Source of the DNA: a virus
IMG/VR virus record: IMGVR_UViG_3300033993_001025
Location: 1 to 49,417 of that record
Length of the DNA: 49,417 nt
Strand: one strand, 5' to 3'
In this document: positions 21,800-29,722 of the stretch, in pieces
How the letters are laid out: every line of letters begins with the position of its first letter
How positions within the stretch are numbered: position 1 is the stretch's first letter
Notes under the pieces: generated by a model
The model's input: the letters and a program-made list of their open reading frames with translations, nothing else
What the model was told of the DNA's origin: nothing
Databases searched by the model: none
Translations under genes and position numbers: made by a program

Positions 21800-23119
21800 A
21801 TGTCAAACGCAATCCTTAATAGCGCACTTACTGGCGAAGCAGATTTCGCTGGAGCCGTTCTTGGTAGAAATCAAGAGGCCACCCCCGAACCCGTTGCAGA
21901 GCAACAGCCAGCAACCCCAGAACCAGAAAAAACGGCTGAGAAAACGGAGGCCAAAGAACAGCCCAAGCAAGAAGAGAAAACCAAAGCCCCAACCAGAGAA
22001 GTTGAAGAAAAAACCAAAAAAACTGAAGATGTTGACATTTCTAAACAAACTGAAAAAGTTACTGAAAAAACCGAAAGCAAAACTGAAGATTCTTCTGCTT
22101 CCGACTCTGATCTTCCTGTCAACCCCCATTTTAACGACAAAGAGGTTGCAGATAAACCCGCTGGCGATGATTCGGAAAAAGGACTCGCTTCTTGGAAAGA
22201 GCACAAAGCGGAGCTTAAAAAAGCGAGAGAAGAAAGGGACAGGCTCGTTGCGGAACTTAAAGCCGCAAAAGAAGCCGCCTCAACAACGACTTCCTTTGAA
22301 GCCGAAAACTACAAAAAGGAAATCGAAGACTACAAAACAAAAATCGCAGAACTCAGCAGAGAGCTTAAAACAGCCAACTTTGAGCGCAGTCCAGAATATG
22401 TTGAAAAGGTCAAAAAGCCGCTAAACGGATTGCAGGGTGATCTTCGCGCAATTGCAGAAGCCAACGATGCCGATTTTGGCAAGCTCTGGCAAGCTGTTAC
22501 GGAACCCGACATTCGCAAGCGCACTGACAGTCTTGAAGACCTTATTGGCGACTTCAAGCGCATGGAGCAGCTTGAGGTTGTTAAGCTTACGGAGAAGTAT
22601 CACAATCTGGCGTCCGAGCATGAACGCTTTCAAAAAGATGCGGAATCCCTTGTGGAAAACGAAAGAGCAAGACGCGCCCAAGAGGAGCAGGAGTTTATTG
22701 AAAACGATCTTCGCCTTCAGAAAGCCTTTACTTCACAAACTTGGACGGGGCTTGAAGACCGCTATGACTTCCTCAAAGAAATTGACGGGCAAGACGATTG
22801 GAACAATCACATTAGAACTGCCAAGAAAACGGCGGCAGAGACAAACCTAGACCGACTAAGCATTGAAGACAGGTCTGCAATTCTTGCCAAAGCTTCGGTT
22901 GTTCCATTCTTGGAGTCTGCTATCAATCATTATTCGGCGCAATTGGCCAAAGTTTCTGAAAGCAAAAACGCCGAAATTGCCGAACTCAAGAAACAGATTG
23001 AGGGTCTGGTTGGTGCTTCTCCGAATCTTGGAACCGCCACTACAGACAACAGCGATGTTGAAGAAGATATTGACGATAAAAGACTAACCAATTTTGGAGC
23101 GTCTATTTTGGGACGATAA
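21800..23119 (+). CDS. scaffolding protein
   Basis: A 439-residue protein directly before the capsid gene. Residues about 25-130 are low-complexity Glu/Lys/Pro/Thr (EKTAEKTEAKEQPKQEEKT), followed by long charged coiled coils to about residue 420. This is the usual make-up of phage scaffolds that fill the prohead and leave before packaging. It is followed by a strong terminator, so capsid expression is transcriptionally separate. Confidence 0.82.
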   Translation: MSNAILNSALTGEADFAGAVLGRNQEATPEPVAEQQPATPEPEKTAEKTEAKEQPKQEEKTKAPTREVEEKTKKTEDVDISKQTEKVTEKTESKTEDSSASDSDLPVNPHFNDKEVADKPAGDDSEKGLASWKEHKAELKKAREERDRLVAELKAAKEAASTTTSFEAENYKKEIEDYKTKIAELSRELKTANFERSPEYVEKVKKPLNGLQGDLRAIAEANDADFGKLWQAVTEPDIRKRTDSLEDLIGDFKRMEQLEVVKLTEKYHNLASEHERFQKDAESLVENERARRAQEEQEFIENDLRLQKAFTSQTWTGLEDRYDFLKEIDGQDDWNNHIRTAKKTAAETNLDRLSIEDRSAILAKASVVPFLESAINHYSAQLAKVSESKNAEIAELKKQIEGLVGASPNLGTATTDNSDVEEDIDDKRLTNFGASILGR

Positions 23120-23140
23120 TATTTCCCCCTAATCACAATA

Positions 23141-23175
23141 GAGGAGTGAGAGTAAAATCTCGCTCTTCTTTTTTT
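23141..23175 (+). terminator. rho-independent terminator after scaffold
   Basis: GAGGAGTGAGA (23141-23151) pairs with TCTCGCTCTTC (23158-23168) in an 11-bp stem with two G.U pairs and a GTAAAA loop, followed by seven T (23169-23175). It insulates the capsid gene from upstream transcription. Confidence 0.8.
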
Positions 23176-23176
23176 G

Positions 23177-23205
23177 TTGACAAGGCATTGTCATTATAGT
23201 AGATT
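23177..23205 (+). promoter_or_regulatory. sigma70-like capsid promoter
   Basis: Perfect TTGACA (23177-23182), 17 bp, TAGATT (23200-23205), one base after the terminator T-run. It predicts a start near 23212 and a leader of about 175 bases before the capsid ATG. Confidence 0.7.
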
Positions 23206-23211
23206 CAATTA

Positions 23212-23387
23212 TGACTTAGCCGAATTGGTCACGGACGCTGGTTGGTGAGCGACATCGCCTCCTAAAACTAATAGCTGTCTATACCCACCGCAGCATGGGA
23301 AAAATCGCAAGCGGTCAGATAATGCGTGTGCATTATTTAAGACTTAATGCAAAAACAAAATTAGATTAAATAGGAGAATTTAATATT
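23212..23387 (+). promoter_or_regulatory. structured 5' leader of the capsid mRNA with possible pseudoknot
   Basis: The leader holds no sizeable ORF. CCCA (23284-23287) can pair with TGGG (23296-23299), and the adjacent CCGC (23288-23291) in its loop with GCGG (23311-23314), making an H-type pseudoknot with an A-rich third loop. A perfect hairpin ATAATGC/GCATTAT (23319-23336) follows, then AGGAG before the ATG. It may tune capsid translation or mRNA stability. Confidence 0.45.
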
Positions 23388-24608
23388 ATGTCAGCCCCTA
23401 CTGGACTCACTTGCGAAGCTATCAATGATAACTTCCAGAGAGAAACCGGACGTATTGCCCTTGGCACTCATCGTCTTGGCCTCTATAAAGACCCGTATCT
23501 GCGTTTTGTCTCGCAGTCCGCTTTCCCTGACAACATGGGCGCGGTTATCACCAACACGATTGCCCAACGCACCAAAGCCACTGGCTCTGGTTGGGAAGAT
23601 GTTGGTATTTCGACCGTTAGCGGTCAAGACAACGCCTGTTTGCCGCCCGTCAAAAAGGTTGGCTATGCATTCGATCAGAAAACCTTCAAACTCCGCCATC
23701 AGGCCATTGAGTCGGATTGGATTTGCTTGGAAGATGTTCGCACCTCCGCGTTCCCCGTGGACGATGTTAACAACTACATCAAAATCCTTGCCGACAACGT
23801 GAACGTTGAGTGGATTGAGCGTTACGATCAAGACTATTTCGACATCTCGGAGCACAAGATGGTTGTTGCCCCCGGTTTGCCTGAAGATGACACTGCGTTC
23901 CCTTCGACCGCCCCGACCAGCGTTTTGACGCCGGGAGTGCTGCGTTCGATCTACGACAATCTCTATCAGGACAACGCTGGCGATGACGGCGATGCTGTTA
24001 CCGATGATGGTTCACCTGTTTTCAACGTGTTCGCTGAACGCGCCACGATTGAGAATCTTATCAAGCTTCAGGACGATGTTCGTCAGGACATCCGTTGGAG
24101 TGATCGTGTGAATGATCTGCTTGGCGCAAACGGCTCCTCGCTCCTGCCCCGCAAGAGCTATGGTGGCTTTGTGTTCCACAGCCGTCCGTTCCCGAAACGC
24201 TTCAATGATGACGGTGCTGGCGGTTATACCGAAGTTCCGGCTTATGTTGCCACTGGCGCAACCAAGGGAACCAAGTATGTCATCAACCCGGCCTACAAGA
24301 CGGCGAAATACACCACTACGGTTGTGTTCCACCCGAAAGCGGCTGAATGGCTTGTTCCTAGCACTAACGTCAAAGTCGGCAAATTGGTCTATGACGCTCA
24401 GAATTATCGCGGCGACTTCAAATGGATCAACGAATACGACAAGACCTGCAACCCCGACAAGAACAGCGGTTACTGGAGAGCGAAGATGGCGAGTGCCGTC
24501 AAGCAAGTGTTCCCTCAGTGGGGATACTACATCCTCCACCTCCGTTGCAACTTGGCAAACGATCTGGTTGCTTGCCCTGCTGGTAGCGGCTACGGATACC
24601 TTTCCTGA
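23388..24608 (+). CDS. major capsid protein
   Basis: A 406-residue protein in the expected place after the scaffold, with its own terminator-promoter-leader arrangement and one of the better Shine-Dalgarno sites (TAGGAG), as suits the most abundant virion protein. Sequence features include many aromatic/Asp residues, a VNVEWIERYDQDYFDIS segment and a conserved KAAEWLVPSTNVKVGK stretch near the C-terminus, compatible with an HK97-fold shell protein. G+C rises compared with the neighbouring genes. Assignment is by context and size. Confidence 0.88.
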   Translation: MSAPTGLTCEAINDNFQRETGRIALGTHRLGLYKDPYLRFVSQSAFPDNMGAVITNTIAQRTKATGSGWEDVGISTVSGQDNACLPPVKKVGYAFDQKTFKLRHQAIESDWICLEDVRTSAFPVDDVNNYIKILADNVNVEWIERYDQDYFDISEHKMVVAPGLPEDDTAFPSTAPTSVLTPGVLRSIYDNLYQDNAGDDGDAVTDDGSPVFNVFAERATIENLIKLQDDVRQDIRWSDRVNDLLGANGSSLLPRKSYGGFVFHSRPFPKRFNDDGAGGYTEVPAYVATGATKGTKYVINPAYKTAKYTTTVVFHPKAAEWLVPSTNVKVGKLVYDAQNYRGDFKWINEYDKTCNPDKNSGYWRAKMASAVKQVFPQWGYYILHLRCNLANDLVACPAGSGYGYLS

Positions 24609-24621
24609 TAGTTAGGTTCCT

Positions 24622-24668
24622 CTCATCAAGGCTTGCCATAGAGTAAAATTTATGGCAAGCTCTATGAG
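24622..24668 (+). promoter_or_regulatory. long hairpin between capsid gene and next gene
   Basis: GCTTGCCATA (24631-24640) pairs perfectly with TATGGCAAGC (24651-24660) around a 10-base loop; an outer CTCAT (24622-24626)/ATGAG (24664-24668) stem reaches the Shine-Dalgarno sequence of the next gene. No T-run follows, so it is an RNA-processing, stabilising or translation-control hairpin rather than a terminator. Confidence 0.6.
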
Positions 24669-24682
24669 GAGAAATAACTATT

Positions 24683-24922
24683 ATGAAAATTAAAATTCCC
24701 GAAGGATACACATTGCCTGAAGGCGTTGCTGACGGCGATACATTTGATGAGCTTGTGACCATTCGTCTTGAAGGCGACATGCTTGTTCCGACCATGATTG
24801 CTGGCGTTGAAATTGCGGCTGAAGATGCCGAGACGGAAGACGCAGAAGACATGGAAGAGGAAGACATGGAAGAAGTTGCCGCTATGGGCAACATGGGCGA
24901 GCGCATTATGGGCATGGCCTAA
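24683..24922 (+). CDS. small acidic protein after capsid
   Basis: A 79-residue protein whose C-terminal half is almost all acidic (EDAETEDAEDMEEEDMEE) ending in a Gly/Met-rich tail. The N-terminus (MKIKIPEGYTLPEGVADGD) may be a small beta fold. It is preceded by a GAGGAG site partly held in the upstream hairpin. It might be a capsid decoration or chaperone-like factor; unproven. Confidence 0.6.
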   Translation: MKIKIPEGYTLPEGVADGDTFDELVTIRLEGDMLVPTMIAGVEIAAEDAETEDAEDMEEEDMEEVAAMGNMGERIMGMA

Positions 24923-24931
24923 TCTGGTAAG

Positions 24932-25447
24932 ATGCCAATTCCGAACCTAAATGACCAAGTAGCCATCAACGCATCGCTCCCCAAAAGGGAGATTTTTGCG
25001 CGGTGGCTTATTGGTGTTCAAGGGTTTGGCGAAACTGGCGACTATGCAACACTCCCAGAGCGATACCTTCTTGCAAAGATTGCAGTAGCTTACGGATGCC
25101 CAAGGGCGGAAGTCGATTACATCTCTCTTCCCAAGCAATATGTCTGGAGCGATATTTACAACGCAATTTCTGGAGATACTAACGTTCATTACGATTGGGC
25201 AGAAAAACAAGCTTTAGGCTGGATTCTCGGAGCAACCTACGGAGATCAAAACATTTCCCAATTTCTTGCATATTACATTGATCTTCCAATTAGAATTCAA
25301 TTGGCTCTTTTGGTTGAACTAAACGGCGGAACACCACCACCGCCAGTTCCAACAGAAACATTCTTCATCGAATACAACGATAGCGTTGATGTTGGTGATC
25401 TTTTATACGATGATGGAGAAGGCTCCGCAAAACTGATTTACGCATAA
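24932..25447 (+). CDS. hypothetical head/tail-region protein
   Basis: A 171-residue protein rich in Trp, Tyr and Leu with a Pro-rich hinge (GGTPPPPVPTETFF) before a short acidic C-terminal domain. No family recognised. Position between capsid and tail-fibre genes suggests a connector or adaptor. Confidence 0.55.
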   Translation: MPIPNLNDQVAINASLPKREIFARWLIGVQGFGETGDYATLPERYLLAKIAVAYGCPRAEVDYISLPKQYVWSDIYNAISGDTNVHYDWAEKQALGWILGATYGDQNISQFLAYYIDLPIRIQLALLVELNGGTPPPPVPTETFFIEYNDSVDVGDLLYDDGEGSAKLIYA

Positions 25448-25458
25448 GGAGAAATATT

Positions 25459-26382
25459 ATGGCCGACAAACGAATTAAAGATTTAGCAGCAACAGCAACA
25501 TCACCAGCAAATGATGATTTTATTGCTATTGACGGAGCAACCAACAACACGCGCAAGATTGCGGCAGATACATTTTTGCAGGATGCCCCCAGCGATGGAA
25601 CACTTTATGGCCGTCAGGATGGAGCATGGGAAGAGGCCGCAAGCCCTGATGACATTCCGATTGTCCCAACCTTTGTCTATGACGGCACGGCTGAAACCAC
25701 ACAATTCATTGTTGGCAACATTCCTAATGATTGGCAAAGCTTGGGATTCGGCTACAGCAATAGTGACTTGACTCAACTATCTATCGGCAATTCTGCCACA
25801 TCCATTGGAAGCTATGCGTTTTACTCCTGCAATGGCTTAACAGGTAATTTGGTCATTCCAAATTCTGTTACCATAATTGGCGATGGCGCATTCGGCAACT
25901 GCAACGGCTTCACAGGAAATCTAACCATTCCAAATTCTGTTACCATAATTGGCAATTATGCGTTCGGCAACTGCAACGGCTTCACAGGAAATCTAACCAT
26001 CCCCAATTCCGTTACCTCCATTGGCAGTTATGCGTTCAGTAACTGCTCTGGCTTCACAGGCAACCTAATCATCCCCAATTCCGTCACCTCTATTGGCAAT
26101 TATGCGTTCGGCAACTGCAACGGCTTCACAGGAAATCTAACCATCGGCAATTCCGTTACCTCCATTGGTGATTATGCGTTCAGCAATTGCCTTTTCTTAA
26201 CAGCAGCCTACCTCAACCAACCCATAGGACAAGTGGCAGTTAATGCTTTCATGTACGCATCAAATATCGACAACATCTATATCGGCCCAGACGCCACGGG
26301 CTACACCTTGGGCGCGGGGCAAAGTGTTGGCGGAGCCAACGTCACAGTTTCCGTGTGGACAAACTATCCAAATGTTCCATAA
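25459..26382 (+). CDS. tail-associated BspA-type leucine-rich-repeat protein A
   Basis: A 307-residue protein. The first 45 residues (MADKRIKDLAATA, then NNTRKIAADTFL) match the N-terminal attachment module common in phage tail-fibre proteins. Residues about 110-250 are 24-residue repeats (TIPNSVTSIGNYAFSNCNGFTG), the LRR_5/BspA type used by bacterial surface adhesins. The C-terminal 50 residues (YIGPDATGYTLG ... VWTNYPNVP) are shared with the copy at 27668. It is probably a receptor-binding or decorating tail protein; the repeat array can vary in number by recombination. A TAAGGAG Shine-Dalgarno precedes it. Confidence 0.75.
   Translation: MADKRIKDLAATATSPANDDFIAIDGATNNTRKIAADTFLQDAPSDGTLYGRQDGAWEEAASPDDIPIVPTFVYDGTAETTQFIVGNIPNDWQSLGFGYSNSDLTQLSIGNSATSIGSYAFYSCNGLTGNLVIPNSVTIIGDGAFGNCNGFTGNLTIPNSVTIIGNYAFGNCNGFTGNLTIPNSVTSIGSYAFSNCSGFTGNLIIPNSVTSIGNYAFGNCNGFTGNLTIGNSVTSIGDYAFSNCLFLTAAYLNQPIGQVAVNAFMYASNIDNIYIGPDATGYTLGAGQSVGGANVTVSVWTNYPNVP
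25796..26190 (+). repeat. tandem 72-bp repeats encoding BspA-type LRRs (copy A)
   Basis: About five and a half units of 72 bases, each coding for one 24-residue LRR, with long near-identical stretches such as the segment encoding NGFTGNLTIPNSVT. The same unit recurs at 28015-28400. Confidence 0.8.
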
Positions 26383-26391
26383 TCGTGGGCT

Positions 26392-27192
26392 ATGAGTAAA
26401 ACCATTCACTTCGTATCGGGTCTGCCGCGCAGCGGTTCAACACTTTTAATGAACCTTCTCGCGCAAAATCCCGAAGTCCATTCCACCGCAACAAGCGGCC
26501 TCCATGAAATCGGCTACATCGCTCGTCAGTTCTCCGCGACCGAGGAGTTCAAGACCATCCCGAATCCAAAGGATGGTGAAACCTTGTTCTACGATTACGT
26601 CAAGGGCGGATGCGAAAATGCATTCAATCGTTTGACCGACCGCCCGATTGTGGCTGACAAGTGCCGTAGCTGGGTTGGTCACTTGGATATGCTCTTTGCC
26701 ATCTGGCCCAACGCAAAAGTTTTGGTTCCTGTCCGCGACATGCGCGGCATTCTTTGCTCTTTGGAGAAGAAATGGCGAAGCCATCCCTTTCCCTTTACGG
26801 GAGTTGAAAAACAGTCCCCGCAAAATTGGACTACGGTGGAAAAACGCGCACAGGGCTGGTTGCAAATGCCTCCGCTTGGTATCGCCGTAGAGCGCGTTTC
26901 GGATGCCGTTCGCCGCTATAAAGACAAGCTTCATTTTGTCCACTTTGAATCTCTTACAAAAAATCCCGCAGAAACAATGGGCGAAATTTGGGGCTATCTT
27001 GGATTAAAATTTGATCGCCATGACTTTGATAATGTGCAACAATATACTAAAGAGCATGAGCTTGGCTGGCCCTACGGCGACCACGAAATCCGCAGCAAGG
27101 TCGAACCCGTAGAACCCGACTGGCTAAACATCCTTGGCAGACAACTTTCAGATCAAGTGGCACAAACATTTAAATGGATTAACGAACTATGA
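26392..27192 (+). CDS. sulfotransferase
   Basis: A 266-residue protein of the PAPS-dependent sulfotransferase family. The 5'-phosphosulfate loop is SGLPRSGSTLLM (residues 8-19) and the 3'-phosphate site is VPVRDMRGILCSLEKKW, matching the R...S motif. It would transfer a sulfuryl group from PAPS to an acceptor such as a sugar or protein. It sits between the two LRR tail-protein genes, so modification of the virion tail or of the host surface is a reasonable guess. Such genes occur in aquatic phages as auxiliary metabolic genes. Confidence 0.85.
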   Translation: MSKTIHFVSGLPRSGSTLLMNLLAQNPEVHSTATSGLHEIGYIARQFSATEEFKTIPNPKDGETLFYDYVKGGCENAFNRLTDRPIVADKCRSWVGHLDMLFAIWPNAKVLVPVRDMRGILCSLEKKWRSHPFPFTGVEKQSPQNWTTVEKRAQGWLQMPPLGIAVERVSDAVRRYKDKLHFVHFESLTKNPAETMGEIWGYLGLKFDRHDFDNVQQYTKEHELGWPYGDHEIRSKVEPVEPDWLNILGRQLSDQVAQTFKWINEL

Positions 27193-27662
27193 AATATGCA
27201 ATTATCGGCCCCAAAGGGGCAATTAACCGTATCAGCGACACAGAACCCAAGGCCGTAGCCGAAGGCGCAACCGTTGTTGAAATTACCGACGAGCAAGCAG
27301 CAACCGTCCAAGCTGGACGAACCAGCGAACCCAAGGTGTTTTATTTTTACAAAAATGGAGAACTCGTTACTATGGCGGAGCACCGCGAACAACTGATTGC
27401 CGCTCGTCCGAAACCCGCTGTCACCGCCGAAAAGCATATTGAGCGCGAGGGCTATCCCGCCATACGTCTTGTGACATTGATGGATTTGGAGGGTAAATTG
27501 GCCGAAGCTGGCAAGACTTCTGCCAAGCTCACAGCCGTCCGCTCGTGGCTTGATGCCATTCTTGGTGCATTCGCCGCCAATCCCGAACCCCGCAACGATT
27601 GGCCCAATGCTCCGTTTGGATTTGAAGAAACCGTGCAAGACGCCGCAAGTAAATTGTTGTAA
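27189..27662 (+). CDS. hypothetical tail-region protein
   Basis: A 157-residue protein starting in an ATGA overlap with the sulfotransferase gene. The opening MKYAIIGPKGAINRISDTEP resembles phage tail proteins with a short N-terminal beta module, and the C-terminal half is helical. Its place between two tail-fibre-type genes suggests a fibre-assembly chaperone, which is inferred only. Confidence 0.55.
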   Translation: MKYAIIGPKGAINRISDTEPKAVAEGATVVEITDEQAATVQAGRTSEPKVFYFYKNGELVTMAEHREQLIAARPKPAVTAEKHIEREGYPAIRLVTLMDLEGKLAEAGKTSAKLTAVRSWLDAILGAFAANPEPRNDWPNAPFGFEETVQDAASKLL

Positions 27663-27667
27663 GGGTT

Positions 27668-28588
27668 ATGGCCAACAAAAGAATCAAAGATTTAGAAGTA
27701 ACCGCACCGTCCCCAGATTCTGGGGACTTTATTGCGGTTGATGGCAATTCTAATAATACCAGAAAAATTGCCGCTGATTCTTTTCTCTTGGAAGGCCCAG
27801 AAGATGGAGAGCTTTATGGCAGAGAGGATGGAACTTGGTCTGCTGTAGCAAACATACAGAACGTTCCTCTTACCGCCACATTTGTCTATGATAGCAATAT
27901 AGGGGATACTGAATTCATTGTTGGAGATATTCCTAATGATTGGCAAAGCTTTGGAGTCGGCAACAGCAATAGTGGCTTGACTCAACTATCTATCGGCAAT
28001 TCTGCCACATTTATTGGAAGCTATGCGTTTTACTACTGCAATGGCTTAACAGGTAATTTGGTCATTCCAAATTCTGTTACCATAATTGACGATTATGCGT
28101 TCGCAAGCTGCAACGGCTTCACGGGAAATCTAACCATCCCCAATTTCGTTACCTCCATTGGCAATTATGCGTTCGCAAACTGCAACGGCTTCACAGGAAA
28201 TCTAACCATCCCAAATTCCGTCACCTCTATTGGTAGTAGGGCGTTCTACAGTTGCTCTGGCTTCACGGGCGATCTAATCATCCCAAATTCCGTCACCTCT
28301 ATTGGTGCTTATGCGTTCAGTAACTGCTTTTTCACAAGCAATTTAGTCATCCCCAATTCCGTTACCTCCATTGGCAATTATGCGTTCAGCAATTGCTCTA
28401 TCTTAACAGCAGCCTACCTCAACCAACCAATAGGACAGATTGGCAGTTTTGCTTTCTACGCATCATCTATCGCCAACGTCTATATCGGCCCAGACGCCAC
28501 AGGCTACACGCTTGGCTCAGAACAGACCATTGGCAACAAGAGCAGCATCACGGTTTCCGTGTGGACAAACTATCCGAACGTGCCATAA
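27668..28588 (+). CDS. tail-associated BspA-type leucine-rich-repeat protein B
   Basis: A 306-residue paralogue of the protein at 25459, with the same N-terminal attachment module, a central array of 24-residue LRRs (TIPNFVTSIGNYAFANCNGF) and the same C-terminus ending VWTNYPNVP. Differences are concentrated in the solvent-facing positions and in one shorter repeat (NCFFTSNLV). The duplication, with two unrelated genes between, suggests either two receptor specificities or raw material for recombination. Confidence 0.75.
   Translation: MANKRIKDLEVTAPSPDSGDFIAVDGNSNNTRKIAADSFLLEGPEDGELYGREDGTWSAVANIQNVPLTATFVYDSNIGDTEFIVGDIPNDWQSFGVGNSNSGLTQLSIGNSATFIGSYAFYYCNGLTGNLVIPNSVTIIDDYAFASCNGFTGNLTIPNFVTSIGNYAFANCNGFTGNLTIPNSVTSIGSRAFYSCSGFTGDLIIPNSVTSIGAYAFSNCFFTSNLVIPNSVTSIGNYAFSNCSILTAAYLNQPIGQIGSFAFYASSIANVYIGPDATGYTLGSEQTIGNKSSITVSVWTNYPNVP
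28015..28400 (+). repeat. tandem 72-bp repeats encoding BspA-type LRRs (copy B)
   Basis: About five 72-base units closely related to those at 25796-26190; one unit is shortened by six bases. The two arrays are direct repeats about 2.2 kb apart. Confidence 0.75.
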
Positions 28589-28591
28589 ATT

Positions 28592-28864
28592 ATGAGCATT
28601 GAACAAGTCAGAAACGAACGAGGAGTAAAGCTTACCATGAGCGAGCTAATCGCTGGCGTTGCGCTAATGGTAACAATGTTTTCCGCGCTTAATGGATGGA
28701 TTGTCCTTCCAGAGCAAATGCGTTCCATCCAAGCTAACGATGCCAAACAAGATGCAAGGATTGAACTTATCAACAAAGAGAATCAAGAAAGATCGGAGAC
28801 TTTAGCGCGGATTGACGAGCGCACAAAAAGAATCGAAGATTACTTGAAGTCCAAAGGATTTTGA
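28592..28864 (+). CDS. membrane protein with C-terminal coiled coil (lysis accessory)
   Basis: A 90-residue protein with one membrane segment (about residues 17-40, LIAGVALMVTMFSALNGWIVL) and a charged coiled coil (DARIELINKENQERSETLARI). This resembles i-spanins or XhlA-type haemolysin-like proteins. It begins the lysis cluster, just before two holin candidates. Confidence 0.6.
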   Translation: MSIEQVRNERGVKLTMSELIAGVALMVTMFSALNGWIVLPEQMRSIQANDAKQDARIELINKENQERSETLARIDERTKRIEDYLKSKGF

Positions 28865-28880
28865 GATAGATTTAAACCCT

Positions 28881-29165
28881 ATGAAATCACTACTTGCTAA
28901 ACTGGCTGGATTTTCCAGCGCAATCTTCAACTTTTACGCGCCCATCCTTAAGAGCGTGTTTGCCTCTGGCGCAGCCGCCTTGCTTCCGATTGCTCTTGAG
29001 ATTGTTCGCTCGCTTTCCGATACGAACAAGACGGGATCGCAAAAGCGCGAAGCCGCCGTTAAACTTCTTACCCAAACCGCAACGAAACAGGGCATTGATG
29101 CCGCTGAAAGCGTTATTCGCTTTACCGTTGAATCCGCCGTCCAAAAACTCAAAACACAAGAATGA
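28881..29165 (+). CDS. holin candidate
   Basis: A 94-residue protein with a hydrophobic N-terminal region (about residues 5-45, FYAPILKSVFASGAAALLPIALEIV) and a polar helical C-terminal half (TGSQKREAAVKLLTQTATKQG) as in LLH-type phage holins. It ends in a four-base overlap with a second holin-like gene. Dual holins or a holin/antiholin pair are possible. Confidence 0.6.
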   Translation: MKSLLAKLAGFSSAIFNFYAPILKSVFASGAAALLPIALEIVRSLSDTNKTGSQKREAAVKLLTQTATKQGIDAAESVIRFTVESAVQKLKTQE

Positions 29166-29500
29166 AAGAGAAACTTATCCAATTTTTGGTATCCAAGCTT
29201 GGCGGCATTGTCACCCCCATTATCGCCGCTGGCGTAAGCTGGGTTGTGGCCAAGATCGCCTCGTTTGACCCCAACCTTGCAAGCAGCGTTGATCAGACGG
29301 CAATCGTCGCCTTTGTGTGGGCTGGCATTATGAGTGGAGTTAATTACTTCACCAATGCCAAGCAAACCCAAGAAGTCAAAAAGATTCAGGCTGTTGTCAA
29401 TGTTCAACAGGACGGATGGTTCGGCCCAGAAACCTACACGGAAGTCCGCAGGGCTATTCCTGTAAAAAAGAAGCCAACCGTAACCCGCCGCAAGCGGTGA
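29162..29500 (+). CDS. holin candidate with peptidoglycan-binding-like tail
   Basis: A 112-residue protein with two membrane segments (about residues 10-32 and 48-66). After them comes VNVQQDGWFGPETYTEVRRA, which matches the DG.FGP.T motif of PG_binding_1 peptidoglycan-binding repeats, then a basic tail (KKKPTVTRRKR). A holin with a wall-binding motif would sit in the membrane while touching peptidoglycan. The next gene starts in a GTGA overlap. Confidence 0.6.
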   Translation: MKEKLIQFLVSKLGGIVTPIIAAGVSWVVAKIASFDPNLASSVDQTAIVAFVWAGIMSGVNYFTNAKQTQEVKKIQAVVNVQQDGWFGPETYTEVRRAIPVKKKPTVTRRKR

Positions 29501-29676
29501 ACAAACCACTAAACAAGGAGCATCTTCGTGAAATATTCAGAAAACCCCCAGAAAAAGAAGATGGTCGCCCCTTCCTCGTCCGTCTCCTCGCCTCAATCCA
29601 ATTCTCTGTTAAAGGGCGGATACAGGGAGGGAAGATTACCAAACACTTCGGAATCAGAGGTGGAACGGATTTTTAG
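29497..29676 (+). CDS. small hypothetical lysis-region protein
   Basis: A 59-residue ORF starting at GTG that overlaps the holin stop. It is basic with a hydrophobic centre (PFLVRLLASIQFSVKG) and ends GGKITKHFGIRGGTDF. Overlap supports translation; function unknown. Confidence 0.45.
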   Translation: MNKPLNKEHLREIFRKPPEKEDGRPFLVRLLASIQFSVKGRIQGGKITKHFGIRGGTDF

Positions 29677-29722
29677 GCGTTGGGACATTGGCACTCGCAG
29701 TTGCCCTTGGAAAAAATGAGCA

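Noticed and set aside
23212-23387. Hammerhead or other small self-cleaving ribozyme in the capsid leader
   Set aside because: I looked for the conserved core sequences by eye and found none; only the pseudoknot and hairpin remain.
25796-28400. CRISPR-like or intergenic repeat array
   Set aside because: The 72-bp repeats have no spacers, are in frame and encode a known LRR type.
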